Assembly (NCBI GenBank): GCA_044426045.1
Contig: JAWXUX010000017.1
Location: forward strand, 1-36,640
Direction: 5' to 3'
DNA: 36,640 nucleotides
DNA from: JAWXUU01 sp044426045
GTDB lineage: Bacteria > Bacillota > Clostridia > Christensenellales > CAMQZB01
The position numbers were made by a program, and so were the translations under genes. The notes beneath the pieces are model-generated. The model saw only the letters and a program-made list of their open reading frames with translations. It had not been told where the DNA came from and searched no databases. Each line of letters starts with the position of its first letter. Position 1 is the stretch's first letter. This document shows positions 1-7,066 of this stretch, in pieces.

Positions 1-26
1 TTGCAAAAAAGTCTACTTTTTTGCAA
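1..26. terminator. Perfect hairpin downstream of the serine recombinase
   Basis: TTGCAAAAAAG and CTTTTTTGCAA form an 11-bp perfect stem around a TCTA loop. It lies downstream of the recombinase gene that ends at 88 on the minus strand, so it may be its terminator, although the stem is AT-rich and the window edge hides the other side. Confidence 0.4.
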
Positions 27-87
27 TCGAATATAAATTCAATTTAAACTAATTTTTAACAATTCTTGTCCGTTTTGTTTGCCAATT

Positions 88-684
88 TCACACAGTTACA
101 TCGGCACTTTTCGCCCATTTTATGAAGGTTCTGTAAGCTACGCCACACATTTTGGCACTTTCGATTGCGGAGATTTCGCCGTTTTGCCAGCTATGTAAAA
201 TCTTTGCAAAATTTTTCGGTCGCTCCTTTTTTGGTCGCCCGAACTCCACGCCTTTTTGTTTAGCGATGGAAATCCCCTCTTTTTGGCGCTTGCGAATAAA
301 CTCACGTTCGGTTTCCGCGACATATGAAAGCAGTTGCAACACAATATCTGCAATCAGCACGCCCGTGAGATCCCGCCCCTGACGAGTGTCGAGAAGTGGC
401 ATATCCAAAACCACAATCGCAGCGCTCTTTTCTTTCGTTATAATCCGCCACTGCTCCAAAATCTCATCATAATTGCGACCAAGCCTATCTATACTTTGAA
501 CATACAAAACATCGCCTTCTTCAAGCAACTCCAACATCTGCAAATAACAAGGGCGATTGAAATCTTTCCCCGACATCTTATCGCAAAAAATGTTCGCCTC
601 ACAAACCCCAACCGAAAACAAAGCCTCCACCTGCCTCACCTCATTCTGATCCCGAGAACTGACCCGCACATATCCATATTCCAT
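88..684 (-). CDS. Serine recombinase (resolvase/invertase family)
   Basis: This is a small serine recombinase of about 198 residues that cuts and rejoins DNA through a serine-DNA intermediate. The N-terminus reads YVRVSSRDQ, placing the nucleophile at Ser9 as in resolvases and invertases. A central segment with QSIDRLGRN and ETEREFIRKRQKEGI matches the family's catalytic core and E-helix. The last 45 residues contain a helix-turn-helix (around SAKMCGVAYRTF). The ATG at 684 was chosen because AAAGGA precedes it by a good distance; a longer reading frame to 825 adds a basic, non-homologous leader. It sits next to an XRE remnant at the outer part of island A. It may be a resolvase or invertase of the element or of an older insertion; its target site is not visible. 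Confidence 0.85.
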   Translation of the reverse strand: MEYGYVRVSSRDQNEVRQVEALFSVGVCEANIFCDKMSGKDFNRPCYLQMLELLEEGDVLYVQSIDRLGRNYDEILEQWRIITKEKSAAIVVLDMPLLDTRQGRDLTGVLIADIVLQLLSYVAETEREFIRKRQKEGISIAKQKGVEFGRPKKERPKNFAKILHSWQNGEISAIESAKMCGVAYRTFIKWAKSADVTV

Positions 685-982
685 TTTTCCTTTAGCAAAA
701 TCCAAAATTTTCCAAACTCCTTTTTTACCTATATTATATAATAAGGATATCTTACAAAAAATAATAAATTTACACCTTGATGAATTTTTTCCACAAAAAT
801 ATTTTTTAAGAATTTTTACATTCAATATACATCAGCACATACTATAAATTATCAATACCAACACCGCATTTTTTGAACTTTGTATATAACAACACATTTA
901 TAAAAGCTCTAATATTATAGGCAAATTTCCCACATAAAATATTTCAAGATTAACAACAAAAAACAACTAGAAAACTGCCTAA
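685..982. other. Intergenic stretch without a recognisable gene
   Basis: This is AT-rich DNA between the recombinase start and an XRE remnant. No convincing coding frame, RNA gene or strong repeat was seen. By comparison with the intact two-domain XRE gene at 17837-18262, the first HTH domain of the remnant would have been here, but nothing recognisable remains. Confidence 0.4.
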
Positions 983-1192
983 AAAGGGCGAAATAAATTT
1001 TATTCGCAATTCCGTAAAATACTAGAAGAAAAAGGCGTAACACGATACGCCCTTTCAAAAAACACAAAGATAAAAGATTCTTATTTTACAACTTGGCAAA
1101 ACGGCACGCAACCGACCTTGCTTTCAGTTATGGAAATAGCAGATTATCTCGACTGCTCGATTGATTATTTGATTGGCAGAAGTGAGATATAA
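983..1192 (+). pseudogene. XRE (Cro/CI-type) regulator remnant, second HTH domain only
   Basis: The frame closed by a stop at 980 and by TAA at 1190 encodes about 69 residues with no usable start codon. Its sequence (KILEEKGVTRYALSKNT, then IADYLDCSIDYLIGR) closely matches the second helix-turn-helix of the two-domain regulator at 17837-18262 (KILQEKSITKYNLNKHV, IADYLDVTIDYLVGR). The first domain and the start codon are gone. Its position next to a terminator hairpin, facing the TnpV genes, mirrors island B, so it is a truncated copy of the same regulator. Function is probably lost. Confidence 0.7.
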
Positions 1193-1207
1193 ACACAAAT
1201 AAAAAAT

Positions 1208-1241
1208 TGGGCTATATCGGAAAGTTCTCCGATATAGCCCT
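1208..1241. terminator. Rho-independent terminator hairpin
   Basis: GGGCTATATCGG pairs perfectly with CCGATATAGCCC around an eight-base loop, followed by TTT and preceded by an A run. It lies directly after the XRE remnant and before the leftward remnant at 1255, so it can serve either strand. Confidence 0.8.
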
Positions 1242-1254
1242 TTGGAATATTTTA

Positions 1255-1411
1255 TTAAATCATTATGTACATTTGAATGAGATTTTCATTATCGGGATTC
1301 ACTTGCATATACTTAAAACCCTGACCTTGATAATACGCCTTTAAACTTTTAGCACAATCTATATACAAGAATCTACATGCTGCATTTTCTTGCGCTGTCC
1401 TTATTTTAGAT
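1255..1411 (-). pseudogene. GNAT acetyltransferase C-terminal remnant
   Basis: The minus-strand frame ending in TAA at 1255-1257 encodes a fragment with RTAQENAACRFLYIDCAK, then YYQGQGFKYM and a short hydrophobic end. This resembles the last strands of GNAT acetyltransferases of the toxin type (a residue run ending in FYxxxGFxxl). There is no start codon, and the acetyl-CoA loop is absent. An upstream stop-bounded frame (MVQALGGLINEEYFEV, about 1397-1456) may be another piece in a shifted frame. I read this as a decayed toxin-like acetyltransferase; the family call rests on pattern only. Confidence 0.35.
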
Positions 1412-1449
1412 ATAGCGAACTTCAAAATATTCTTCGTTTATTAATCCAC

Positions 1450-1614
1450 CTAACGCTTGCACCATATTTTACTTACTTCCTTAGTTCTATCTTCAGATGT
1501 ATCTGGTTTTATGTTTTTGAAAGCTGGTTCATAATTTTGCATATCTTTTCTTATTTGCTCAATCACTTGTGCATCTTTTACTATAACTTCTTGAGTAAAC
1601 GATATTGTTGCCAT
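1450..1614 (-). CDS. Small 54-residue protein, possible antitoxin remnant
   Basis: The ATG at 1614 follows a perfect AGGAGG with six-base spacing, so this small gene is probably translated. It starts MATISFTQEVIVKD, contains VIEQIRKDMQNYEPAFKN, and ends in TAG at 1450. The region immediately downstream holds pieces of a GNAT-like protein in other frames. A small protein in front of an acetyltransferase remnant fits a former toxin-antitoxin pair, but no DNA-binding fold is clear. The C-terminal residues may come from a frame disturbed by deletion. Confidence 0.45.
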   Translation of the reverse strand: MATISFTQEVIVKDAQVIEQIRKDMQNYEPAFKNIKPDTSEDRTKEVSKIWCKR

Positions 1615-1791
1615 ATTACACCTCCTATTACATTATATGTTTTACATTGTTATTTTAACATATTACATGATAAATTACAACCACTTTTTTTCAATTTTTA
1701 TTGCAAGATTTATCTTTATAAATTAAATAAACGCATTGCGCTGCATGTCTTAATGTCCACAATGCATACTATATTGTGTTAAATTACTATT

Positions 1792-2274
1792 TTATACGAT
1801 TGTTTCATCAATGTTTTCCACCATGGATTCTATGATTTCAGCGGTTACTATGTCGCTGATATCGTTGGTGATTTGAACGCACGTTCGTTTGTCGTGAGGC
1901 GAGTCTATGCTTTTCAGATAGTCTCGCTCTTCTTGCATTCTTTTATTGTAGATATCGTTTGCTTTGGCATCGAAATCGTATAAATACTCATCTAGTTTGT
2001 TTTCGTTGCACAAGAGTGCAAATTCCTTCAACATTTCGCTTCTCATAAAACGCCATCTTGAACCGCCGAAGAATCCGTATTTCGTTTCTTCAAACTCTAG
2101 GATATATGGATAGTATGTGCCGTTGAAATATGTGTATAGATTGTGTTTTTCTGGCATGAATTTATACAAATCGTGACCATCTTTCGTTTTTACTTTCATA
2201 TTTGTCAAATCCATGGTTTTCCAAATTTTCAGCAATTCTTCATACACTTCTTTATTTATAAAATCATTTATCAT
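1792..2274 (-). CDS. TnpV-like protein, copy A1 (160 aa)
   Basis: This is a 160-residue protein with an AGGAGG site before the ATG at 2274. It contains EVYEELLKIWK, a DGHDLYKF segment, and YFNGTYYPYILEFEETKYGFFGG. The last part resembles TnpV proteins of clostridial mobilizable transposons (YYxPNL...GKYG...LKE). Its role in those elements is not established. It is a paralogue of the next gene and a near-copy of 18320-18802, at exactly the same length. It follows the second TnpV gene by 87 bp in a leftward group with the MobV relaxase. TnpV and MobV-type genes also occur together in Tn4451-like elements, which supports a mobility role. Confidence 0.7.
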   Translation of the reverse strand: MINDFINKEVYEELLKIWKTMDLTNMKVKTKDGHDLYKFMPEKHNLYTYFNGTYYPYILEFEETKYGFFGGSRWRFMRSEMLKEFALLCNENKLDEYLYDFDAKANDIYNKRMQEERDYLKSIDSPHDKRTCVQITNDISDIVTAEIIESMVENIDETIV

Positions 2275-2361
2275 ATTTGCCTCCTAAATTTGATTAACTT
2301 CTGCAAGGATGGCACTGTTAACATCCAAAACCATTTTATTGATTTCTTTATCAATACAATG

Positions 2362-2754
2362 CTAGTATTCAGGATTTTTTACAACTTCGTCTTTGTAACC
2401 TTCAAGTTTATCCTTCAACATATCAATGAAAGATGCACTAGCTTCTTCGTTATATTTCATCAAATAGCTAGCTAGGTAGTTACGTTCTTCCATATATTCA
2501 ACCAGTTCAGGATGATTCTCTTTTAAAAAATTCAATCGAATAGCGCCATATTTGCCATACAAGTCCTGAGGATCATGCAGTATGTTTGGATAGTATACCC
2601 CATCCAAATTCGTATACCATAGCTTGCTGCCCTCATCAAACAGATATAAATCTGCGCCATCTTCCGTTTGTACATCCATGTCATTAAAGCCTACTGTTTT
2701 CCATATTTTTAGTAGCTCTTCATATGTATCTTTACTGTTTAATTTTGTATTCAT
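2362..2754 (-). CDS. TnpV-family protein, copy A2, cut short by an amber codon
   Basis: The start at 2754 follows AAGGAG and gives 130 residues. The TnpV signature is clear: YYPNILHDPQDLYGKYG, then RLNFLKENHPELVEYM. The copy in island B (18812-19282) has 156 residues. Here codon 131 is TAG (2362-2364) where island B has TCG. Reading past it in the same frame restores the homologous end (KEINKMV...AILAEVNQI) and stops at 2284, giving exactly 156 codons. So this is a single-base nonsense change, and the last 25 residues are lost unless the codon is suppressed. Confidence 0.8.
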   Translation of the reverse strand: MNTKLNSKDTYEELLKIWKTVGFNDMDVQTEDGADLYLFDEGSKLWYTNLDGVYYPNILHDPQDLYGKYGAIRLNFLKENHPELVEYMEERNYLASYLMKYNEEASASFIDMLKDKLEGYKDEVVKNPEY

Positions 2755-2843
2755 TTTCAATTCTCCTTAAAGGCTGAAATCGCCTTTACTTTTCATTTTT
2801 GTTTTGCTGACTTGTTGCTGATCATATTCAAAAATCATTTTAT

Positions 2844-3914
2844 TTAATTCTTTTGAACCGATGATTTTGTGGATTTTATCGTATTTTTCTGCTTTGCCGA
2901 ATAGCTTTTATATAGCTTTGTTGCATCTTTCCATCCTTGCTTTGCGCCTTCCATTGCAGCTTGCAGAAGAGCTAGCTCTCTTTCTTGTTGTTTATTTTCG
3001 GCAAGCAGTTTTGTTGCTATCTTGCATAATTTTTTAAGCTGAATTCCTAGTTTCGCGACATGTGGTGTTGCCACTTTTTGATGATAGGTGCGGACTGACA
3101 TAAACGATGTTGGGGGCGGGAGTTGCCATTGTGGCTCGTCGAGGTTTGGAATATTTGCGCTGATATCTTTTTCTGATTTATCGATATCTGAAAGGATATC
3201 TTTTTTGTTTTTGAGCTCTTTATCTAGTGCGGCGAGCTCTTTCGCCCTTTCTTGCTTTTTAAAATCTAGCACTGAAAGATGTTTGTTTGTGTTGCCTTTG
3301 AACTCCCAATCGACACCGAATTTAAGCATTGATCCTTCCAAATGCATTTTCTCGCTATGGGCAAATTCTGACCATTCTGTTTTGCCTTTGCTTCCGCCTT
3401 TAAAACCTTGCTCTGCGAGTGCTTGCTTTAGTGACACGCGCGTTTCCATTCCGCGTTTGCTATTCGTGACAAAGGGAATGAAATCTATGTGCAGGTGCGG
3501 GGTTTCTTCGTCCATATGGAGGTGGGCGCTGAACACTTTTAGGTTTGTGTTGCGAAGAATAAAACCATTCATATAGTCTGTTAGTATTTCTTTTGAAAGT
3601 TGCCCATTTTCACTTTTGGAGTTCATATCATCTTTATTTCCAATTTGAACAACCACCTCATGAAACGGCTTTTCTTGTTTTGATGTGCGGATTTTTTCGT
3701 AGTAGTTATCCACTTTTCTATCCGATCTTGTTTGCTTTGCGTTATACTTTTTTACTGCTTCATCAAACAAATCATGATAGACTTTCTTTATATCTTGCTT
3801 ATAAAAGCAAACATTTTCCTGCGTTCTTGTGTGATCAACATTGCTCGCTTTGAACGCTCTTTCATTGTGTTTTAGCGAACCTTTGCCAACCATGAACGAA
3901 ATTGTACGTTGCAT
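2844..3914 (-). CDS. MobV/Pre-type relaxase with 3' frameshift
   Basis: Mob_Pre (MobV) relaxases nick oriT and lead single-strand transfer. The ATG at 3914 follows AAGGAG; the open frame to 4136 upstream is non-homologous. Motif I is HNERAFKASNVDH (residues 16-28) and the metal-binding motif is HLHMDEETPHLH (131-142), matching HxDExxPHxH. The C-terminal half is a charged, partly coiled segment. Compared with island B, one T is missing in the T run near 2908-2912. This shifts the frame, replacing the normal end (original TAA at 2767-2769) with a divergent tail that stops at 2844. The catalytic N-terminal domain is intact, so nicking could survive while C-terminal functions are altered. Confidence 0.88.
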   Translation of the reverse strand: MQRTISFMVGKGSLKHNERAFKASNVDHTRTQENVCFYKQDIKKVYHDLFDEAVKKYNAKQTRSDRKVDNYYEKIRTSKQEKPFHEVVVQIGNKDDMNSKSENGQLSKEILTDYMNGFILRNTNLKVFSAHLHMDEETPHLHIDFIPFVTNSKRGMETRVSLKQALAEQGFKGGSKGKTEWSEFAHSEKMHLEGSMLKFGVDWEFKGNTNKHLSVLDFKKQERAKELAALDKELKNKKDILSDIDKSEKDISANIPNLDEPQWQLPPPTSFMSVRTYHQKVATPHVAKLGIQLKKLCKIATKLLAENKQQERELALLQAAMEGAKQGWKDATKLYKSYSAKQKNTIKSTKSSVQKN

Positions 3915-3995
3915 CCTTGATCTCCTTGATGGTTTCGCCCTATGCCACAGGCAAAGCGCTGCATTTTTGACGCGTAGTGTCGAAAGTGCTTTTGC

Positions 3996-4016
3996 GTTAC
4001 TTTTGACAAAAGTAAC
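3996..4016. other. Palindrome upstream of relaxase, oriT candidate
   Basis: GTTACTTTTG and CAAAAGTAAC are perfect inverted repeats around a single central A. They lie about 80 bp upstream of the MobV start, where MobV elements usually carry oriT. Reading toward the relaxase, it is followed by GCAAAAGCAC and TCGACACTACGCG. The role is inferred from position and shape; no nick-site match to a known oriT was confirmed. Confidence 0.4.
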
Positions 4017-4084
4017 AAAACCCTTTTTTATGCGGTTGCTTTTTATTATTGATTTAATAGCACAATTAAAAAAAATTTTCAAGG

Positions 4085-4124
4085 GTGCAACCGTGCAGGG
4101 TATATATACACTGCACGATTGCAC
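4085..4124. other. Long hairpin between ATPase and relaxase genes
   Basis: GTGCAACCGTGCAG pairs with CTGCACGATTGCAC over 14 bp with one wobble position, around a 12-base TA-rich loop. It sits 18 bp downstream of the ATPase stop codon. No strong T run follows on either strand, so a pure terminator is less likely than an oriT component or an RNA-level attenuator. Confidence 0.45.
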
Positions 4125-4142
4125 GCTTCCTTTCAAATTATT

Positions 4143-5093
4143 TTATGGCAGTACCCAATACCAACATTCAGCATCCTTTTTTGATTTTACACCTAGTTCT
4201 TTTTTTACGGTTTTCATCAATCGTTCTGATACTCCAGAAAGTTTTGCTTTGTTCATAATCTCACTTTGCTTACACTCGCCATCAGCTAGCTTTTCCATGA
4301 TGATTTTTTCTGCAAGTTCGTGCTTTGAAAAGCTATCCGAGCCGTCAAGCAGTTCATCAACGGAAATCTTATAATGTCCTACCCAACGAAAGCCAGTTTC
4401 TTTGTTGAGCTCAAATGCTATTGCTTCCCCTTCGGGGGCTAGCGATGATTTTGCTTGCGCCATAACTCTGATTTCGGGGTTATCTTTTATTCTGCCTACA
4501 ATCAGAACGCTTCGTGCTGATGCTTGAAAATCTATTGATCCAAGACCACGATATGAAGATTTACTTCCGCTTCCTTTGTTCATGTGTCCAACGAGTAGAA
4601 TTGCACAATTATTCCGCTCTGCCACTTTGCCAATTCTTGACATGACTGTTCGCACTTCGTTTGCGTTGTTCATGTTGATATTGGCGCCGACATACGCTTG
4701 AATTGGATCCAAAATAATCAGCTTTGCCGACAGCTCATTTATCGCTTCTTCGATACGCTCGTCAAGCATGCTGAGTGCGGTTTCACTTTCGTCGATCACT
4801 TTTATCATTGAGCAATCTGCGCCAGCTTCTTCGAGCCGTGGTTTGATGGTGTCGTCAAGTCCGTCTTCCGCCGTTTGATATATCACGTTGATCGGCTCGC
4901 GATCGGTGCTGTCGCACGGCAAGTTGGATCCGTTGGAAAGAAGTGCGGCGATTCGAAGTGCGAGTGTTGTTTTGCCTTCGCCTGGATCGCCTTGCACTAT
5001 TGTGATTTTCCCAAATGGGATATATGGATACCACAGCCACTGCACTTGTTTGGACTGAATGTCTTCCATTTTTATTAATTTTAATTTTGTCAT
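4143..5093 (-). CDS. RepA/RecA-like AAA ATPase of mobile elements
   Basis: This 316-residue protein belongs to the AAA_25/RepA-type RecA-fold ATPases, hexameric helicase relatives found in plasmids and integrative elements. Walker A is GDPGEGKTT at residues 35-43, and Walker B is LIILDP at 125-130. Further down are LVGHMNKGSG and SYRGLGSIDF, which match the sensor regions of this family. The C-terminal 70 residues look like a winged-helix (SEIMNKAKLSGVSERLMKTVKKEL). It probably helps replicate or process the excised circle. It lies between a MobC-like gene and the relaxase, just downstream of two tandem 25-bp repeats that could be its binding sites. Confidence 0.85.
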   Translation of the reverse strand: MTKLKLIKMEDIQSKQVQWLWYPYIPFGKITIVQGDPGEGKTTLALRIAALLSNGSNLPCDSTDREPINVIYQTAEDGLDDTIKPRLEEAGADCSMIKVIDESETALSMLDERIEEAINELSAKLIILDPIQAYVGANINMNNANEVRTVMSRIGKVAERNNCAILLVGHMNKGSGSKSSYRGLGSIDFQASARSVLIVGRIKDNPEIRVMAQAKSSLAPEGEAIAFELNKETGFRWVGHYKISVDELLDGSDSFSKHELAEKIIMEKLADGECKQSEIMNKAKLSGVSERLMKTVKKELGVKSKKDAECWYWVLP

Positions 5094-5140
5094 ATTCCTC
5101 CAATTTAGTTGTCAAATACGCAAAACTGTTATATACTGAT

Positions 5141-5190
5141 TGTATGTACAAAATGCACATATATTTGTATGCGCAAAATGCACATACATT
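5141..5190. repeat. Two tandem 25-bp iteron-like repeats
   Basis: Copies at 5141-5165 and 5166-5190 match at 22 of 25 positions, with the shared core CAAAATGCACATA. Further TGCA-rich sequence follows (TGCACTTGCA, TTTTGCATGTG). They are immediately upstream of the RepA-like ATPase gene and downstream of the MobC-like gene. The placement suggests a replication origin or an operator. Confidence 0.6.
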
Positions 5191-5229
5191 TGCACTTGCA
5201 GTTTTGCTTTTGCATGTGTTTAAAAGTTC

Positions 5230-5574
5230 TTATCTGCCAGGATTGGGACTTTTTTTATTTTCTTGAAAGCCAAGAAGTGTTGTGTTTATTTGCGAAATTA
5301 AGTCGGTGATTTCACTGCTGATTTCGCTTGCTTTTTCTAGCCTTTGCAATTCGCTGATTATTTCCTCGAGAAGTAGTGCAATCGCTTTGTTTGTTCTTGA
5401 ATTGCTGTGCACCACTATGTCGCGCATCAAAATTCGAGATGCGAGATAGTCTTGCTTTGTAAGTCCGCTGAGATACACATATTTGTCTAGCTGTGTGCTC
5501 TCTTCTGGGGAAACTCTGAATGATACAATTTTATTGCGCCATCTGTTTTTATCATCTTTAATTTTTTCACTCAT
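5230..5574 (-). CDS. MobC-like relaxosome accessory protein
   Basis: This 114-residue basic protein begins with a charged leader and then RNKIVSFRVSPEESTQLDKYVYLSGLT. That is the beta-strand plus helices pattern of ribbon-helix-helix mobilization proteins (MobC type), and it is followed by a long helical C-terminus. Such proteins bind oriT and help the relaxase open the strands. It overlaps the integrase gene by 4 bp (ATGA), indicating translational coupling in the xis-int-mobC order. The family call is from pattern and context. Confidence 0.7.
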   Translation of the reverse strand: MSEKIKDDKNRWRNKIVSFRVSPEESTQLDKYVYLSGLTKQDYLASRILMRDIVVHSNSRTNKAIALLLEEIISELQRLEKASEISSEITDLISQINTTLLGFQENKKSPNPGR

Positions 5575-6647
5575 TTGCCACCTCTAACTATGCTGAGTTT
5601 TTCAGCCATTTCATTTTGCTTGTTTGGAAATAGATGTGAATATCCGTTTGTGATTTCCGTGCTTTCATGCCCCACTCTGTCCGCTATCGCTAGAGCCGTG
5701 AACCCGATTTCTATTAGTAGACTGATGTGGGAATGGCGGAATTCATGGATTGTTATACGTTTCACACCTGCAATTTCAGCATATTTCGTGACCTTGTTTC
5801 TCAGCATTACTGCGCTGATTCTAAAGAGTCGATCCTTTGACGAAATGTTATAATGCATTTGGATAAAATCTTTGATTTCATCAATGAGAAAATCCGGCAA
5901 TACAATATATCTGTAGCTTTTGAATGTTTTCACCTCGCCGATTCTGTCTTCGCCATTTCGCCTTTGAAAACCTTTTTCAATTCGCAGTTCTGACTTTTTG
6001 AAATCGAAATCTTCTATTGTCAGTGCAAGCAGTTCGCTTACTCTCAGCCCGCACCAATATAAAATTTCACAAGCATAATAAAATTCGGGATCATCCATTG
6101 CACACTTTGCAAATTGCAAATATTCATCCTGCGTCCAAAACTTCTTACCCTGCGTTTTCTTTCTGCCCATTGAGCCAGCTTTGTGGGTTGGGTTTGCTTT
6201 GAGATCATATAACCTCACAGCGTGATTGAAAATCGCTGTTATCTGATTGTGGATTGTCTTTAGATACACTGGGGAATATGGGGTTCCATTTTTTGAACCG
6301 CTCTCTATAATTTCATTTTGCCAATGCACAATGTCTCTAGGTTCGATGTAGTTGATTTTCATGTCTTTGAAATATGGCACAATCTTCTTTTTGATGATGT
6401 TTTCTTTTGTTTCGTATGTACTGACTCGAACCCTGCTCTTGATGTCGTCCAAATAGATGTCTACAAATTCGCTGAACGGCATGTCCAAATTGCTTGATTC
6501 TTTCAGCCTGTTGCGACGTTCAAAATCCGCGGCTTCCTTTTTGGTTTTGAATCCACGCTTCACAAACCGCTTCGGCTCACCTCGCCAATCAACATAGCGA
6601 TAGGAAACCATCCACGTTCCTCGCTGTGCATCTTTATACTGCGACAT
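5571..6647 (-). CDS. int: Tyrosine site-specific integrase
   Basis: This 358-residue integrase has an N-terminal AP2-like arm-binding region (MVSYRYVDWRGEPKRFVKRGF), a SAM-like core-binding domain (about 55-150) and a catalytic domain. Catalytic residues visible are Arg202 (GLRVSELL), Lys243, His301 and Arg304 (HEFRH), His327 (VGHES) and Tyr336 (NGYSHLF). It would integrate and excise the island at a chromosomal att site, most likely the 3' end of guaA given the repeats at 9049 and 23861. It overlaps mobC by 4 bp and touches xis by one base, so all three are read from the repressed promoter at about 6898-6927. Confidence 0.95.
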   Translation of the reverse strand: MSQYKDAQRGTWMVSYRYVDWRGEPKRFVKRGFKTKKEAADFERRNRLKESSNLDMPFSEFVDIYLDDIKSRVRVSTYETKENIIKKKIVPYFKDMKINYIEPRDIVHWQNEIIESGSKNGTPYSPVYLKTIHNQITAIFNHAVRLYDLKANPTHKAGSMGRKKTQGKKFWTQDEYLQFAKCAMDDPEFYYACEILYWCGLRVSELLALTIEDFDFKKSELRIEKGFQRRNGEDRIGEVKTFKSYRYIVLPDFLIDEIKDFIQMHYNISSKDRLFRISAVMLRNKVTKYAEIAGVKRITIHEFRHSHISLLIEIGFTALAIADRVGHESTEITNGYSHLFPNKQNEMAEKLSIVRGGK

Positions 6648-6835
6648 TACATCACCTCGTTGAATCCATAGTATTTTTCCTCAAAATACTTTCGACTAAC
6701 TTTGCCAGATATTATCAGGAATCCTCTGGATTTCAATTCCTCATTCATACCTTTGATCACTTTATACGCAAACGCTTGTGATACACCTAGTTCTTCTGCA
6801 ACCTCTGCTGCTGTTATTAGTTTTTTTCGTTCCAT
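6647..6835 (-). CDS. xis: Excisionase-like small HTH protein
   Basis: The ATG at 6835 follows a perfect AGGAGG, giving 62 residues; an in-frame start at 6871 lacks a ribosome site. The sequence LITAAEVAEELGVSQAFAYKVIKGMNEELKSRG is a winged-helix/MerR-like fold of the kind found in excisionases. The C-terminus (GKVSRKYFEEKYYG) is also typical. Directly preceding int and sharing its promoter, it likely controls the direction of recombination. Confidence 0.8.
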   Translation of the reverse strand: MERKKLITAAEVAEELGVSQAFAYKVIKGMNEELKSRGFLIISGKVSRKYFEEKYYGFNEVM

Positions 6836-6876
6836 TCTGAAACCTCCTATATATTTTTTAAATTTACCCAACTAGT

Positions 6877-6927
6877 ATAGGTTGTGTAATTATATGCATT
6901 GTACCATAACCAAATAGGTTGTGTCAA
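6877..6927 (-). promoter_or_regulatory. xis-int-mob promoter flanked by two operators
   Basis: On the minus strand, TTGACA (6922-6927) is 18 bp from TACAAT (6898-6903). The 11-bp word ACACAACCTAT occurs twice, at 6914-6924 (overlapping the -35 box) and 6877-6887 (just past the -10 box). Two identical direct repeats bracketing a promoter are a classic repressor arrangement. The divergently encoded XRE protein at 7067 is the natural candidate. Confidence 0.75.
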
Positions 6928-6991
6928 TATATTTTATAATATATTATTATTTTATTTCATATATTCACTATTAAGTTTTTTTAATTTTCAT

Positions 6992-7020
6992 TTGCGAAAG
7001 TTAGATTTATATGTTATAAT
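6992..7020 (+). promoter_or_regulatory. Promoter of the XRE repressor
   Basis: TTGCGA (6992-6997) and TATAAT (7015-7020) are separated by 17 bp, about 47 bp upstream of the repressor start. An AGGGGG ribosome site precedes the ATG. The operator copies lie about 70-140 bp away, so autoregulation is not obvious. Confidence 0.6.
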
Positions 7021-7066
7021 TATTTACGTATAAAATAATCAGTATTATAACTTAGGGGGCTGCTGC

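Noticed and set aside
1390..1782. Plus-strand open frame of 130 codons
   Set aside because: Its composition (Phe, Leu, Tyr, Cys) is that of AT-rich non-coding DNA, and it opposes the well-started 54-residue gene at 1450-1614.
3915..4136. N-terminal extension of the relaxase frame
   Set aside because: It is not homologous to MobV, is covered by the oriT-like palindrome, and the ATG at 3914 has an AAGGAG site.
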